Assembly: GCA_009746045.1 (NCBI GenBank)
Contig: RPFO01000080.1
Location: 7,444,616 to 7,474,615, forward strand
From: Mesostigma viride
Taxonomy: Eukaryota > Streptophyta > Mesostigmatophyceae > Mesostigmatales > Mesostigmataceae
Reading direction: 5' to 3'
Length of the DNA: 30,000 nucleotides
Shown one piece after another: positions 29,071 through 30,000 of the stretch. How positions within the stretch are numbered: the first letter of the stretch is position 1; every line of letters starts with the position of its first letter. A program made the position numbers and the translations under genes. Under the pieces are notes generated by a model. That model was given only the letters and a program-made list of their open reading frames with translations, had not been told where the DNA came from and searched no databases.

Positions 29071-29535
29071 TGGATGAGCCCTTCATCATCAACCAAGGGG
29101 TCGGAGCCCGATGGGGTCCTACAGTATCGGGTCCTACAGTATCTGGTTCCTCTATCTCCATACCGCTCTCCTCCGCCCTTAATAATCAACCAAGGGGTTC
29201 CTACAGTATCTGGGCCTAGGCAACATGAATGCTAAAGGGGTTGGCATGGTAACAAGTTATTAACATGGATGCTAAATGGGTTGACAGTGGGTCAAGCCCC
29301 CTAGACGCGGCCTCTAGTCGGATGTTCCAAATGATTCGCCTCACATCCGCCAGTGTAGCCCGTTACATCATGGTCCACTGGTCCACGGTACCGACCAGTC
29401 ATCCCAGTAGGAAGAGGGTAACACAACGGGCACCTGGTCCGGAAGATAGAATTATAGGGCAAAGAAAACGCGGTACATGTTAGTCCATGGTATCAAGACC
29501 AGCGCTAATGCTACGATGTTTCAGGAATGGTTACG
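29071..29535. other. Patchwork non-coding region with a retrotransposon fragment
   Basis: Contains AATCAACCAAGGGG twice (29088, 29181), CCTACAGTATC three times (29127-29209), and at about 29138-29170 a 32-base exact match to non-LTR copy 4 (13392-13423, opposite strand; the WFLYLHTALL region). A second repeat, AACATGRATGCTAAA, occurs at 29222 and 29262. No gene is supported. Confidence 0.6.
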
Positions 29536-29537
29536 AA

Positions 29538-30000
29538 GGAGGAGGAAGAGGAAGAGGAAGAGGAAGAGGAAGAGGAAGAGGAAGAGGAAGAGGAAGAGGA
29601 AGAGGAAGAGGAAGAGGAAGAGGAAGAGGAAGAGGAAGAGGAAGAGGAAGAGGAAGAGGAAGAGGAGGAGGAAGAGGAAGAGGAAGAGGAAGAGGAAGAG
29701 GAAGAGGAAGAGGAAGAGGAAGAGGAAGAGGAAGAGGAAGAGGAAGAGGAAGAGGAAGAGGAAGAGGAAGAGGAAGAGGAAGAGGAAGAGGAAGAGGAAG
29801 AGGAAGAGGAAGAGGAAGAGGAAGAGGAAGAGGAAGAGGAAGAGGAAGAGGAAGAGGAAGAGGAAGAGGAAGAGGAAGAGGAAGAGGAAGAGGAAGAGGA
29901 AGAGGAAGAGGAAGAGGAAGAGGAAGAGGAAGAGGAAGAGGAAGAGGAAGAGGAAGAGGAAGAGGAAGAGGAAGAGGAAGAGGAAGAGGAAGAGGAAGAG
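29538..30000. repeat. (GAGGAA)n hexanucleotide tract, continues past the window
   Basis: About 77 units with one visible interruption (an extra GAGGAG near 29665). Purine only on the plus strand. Frames read Glu-rich, Gly-Arg or Arg-Lys repeats, but no start or flanking coding sequence supports a gene. Confidence 0.97.

Overview
The window looks like nuclear DNA of a green alga. The host genes are split by GT-AG introns. One exon resembles plant-type PEX11 and another resembles the plant UBP24 / animal USP10 deubiquitinase group. Most of the remaining sequence is retroelements and very large simple repeats. A prasinophyte-like alga with a repeat-inflated genome would fit, but the species cannot be fixed from sequence alone. 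No rRNA, complete tRNA gene, CRISPR array or prokaryotic operon is visible.

Layout. 1-5475: mostly non-coding, with a 1.5-kb purine tract (1130-2685), a small inverted-repeat element (3126-3554) and a first exon of a PEX11-like gene on the minus strand (4506-4315). 5476-10379: a three-exon plus-strand gene for a 507-residue coiled-coil protein. Its first intron holds an ~800-bp run of tetranucleotide repeats, and its second intron holds decayed duplicates of its own exon edges. 10757-24020: a nest of at least five copies of one non-LTR retrotransposon family that carries a CCHC zinc motif and a PD-(D/E)XK-like endonuclease. One copy is split by a young 7,824-bp Copia-type LTR element (13719-21542) with LTRs identical by eye and a perfect ATACC target duplication. 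24022-27604: a minus-strand gene, spliced at least once, whose last exon encodes a HUH (Rep-type) endonuclease without a helicase. It is flanked by a T-shaped palindrome and by C-rich tandem repeats, and is most likely a Replitron-like DNA transposon. 28019-28213: the last exon of a ubiquitin-specific protease, preceded by an intron with a (GGGA)n(GA)n tract. 28620-30000: shuffled repeats and a (GAGGAA)n tract that runs off the window.

Most noteworthy observations. (1) The HUH-endonuclease gene with its palindrome. (2) The Copia-type element: it has an extra ORF before gag, a single in-frame UGA between gag and pol, and a protease-like domain (DTN instead of DTG) between integrase and reverse transcriptase instead of before integrase. 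(3) Exon-edge duplications inside intron 2 of the coiled-coil gene. (4) The tendency of the non-LTR family to sit in its own (TA)n tails.

The three host genes do not obviously share a pathway. The PEX11-like and coiled-coil genes are divergent and share a ~970-bp upstream region.
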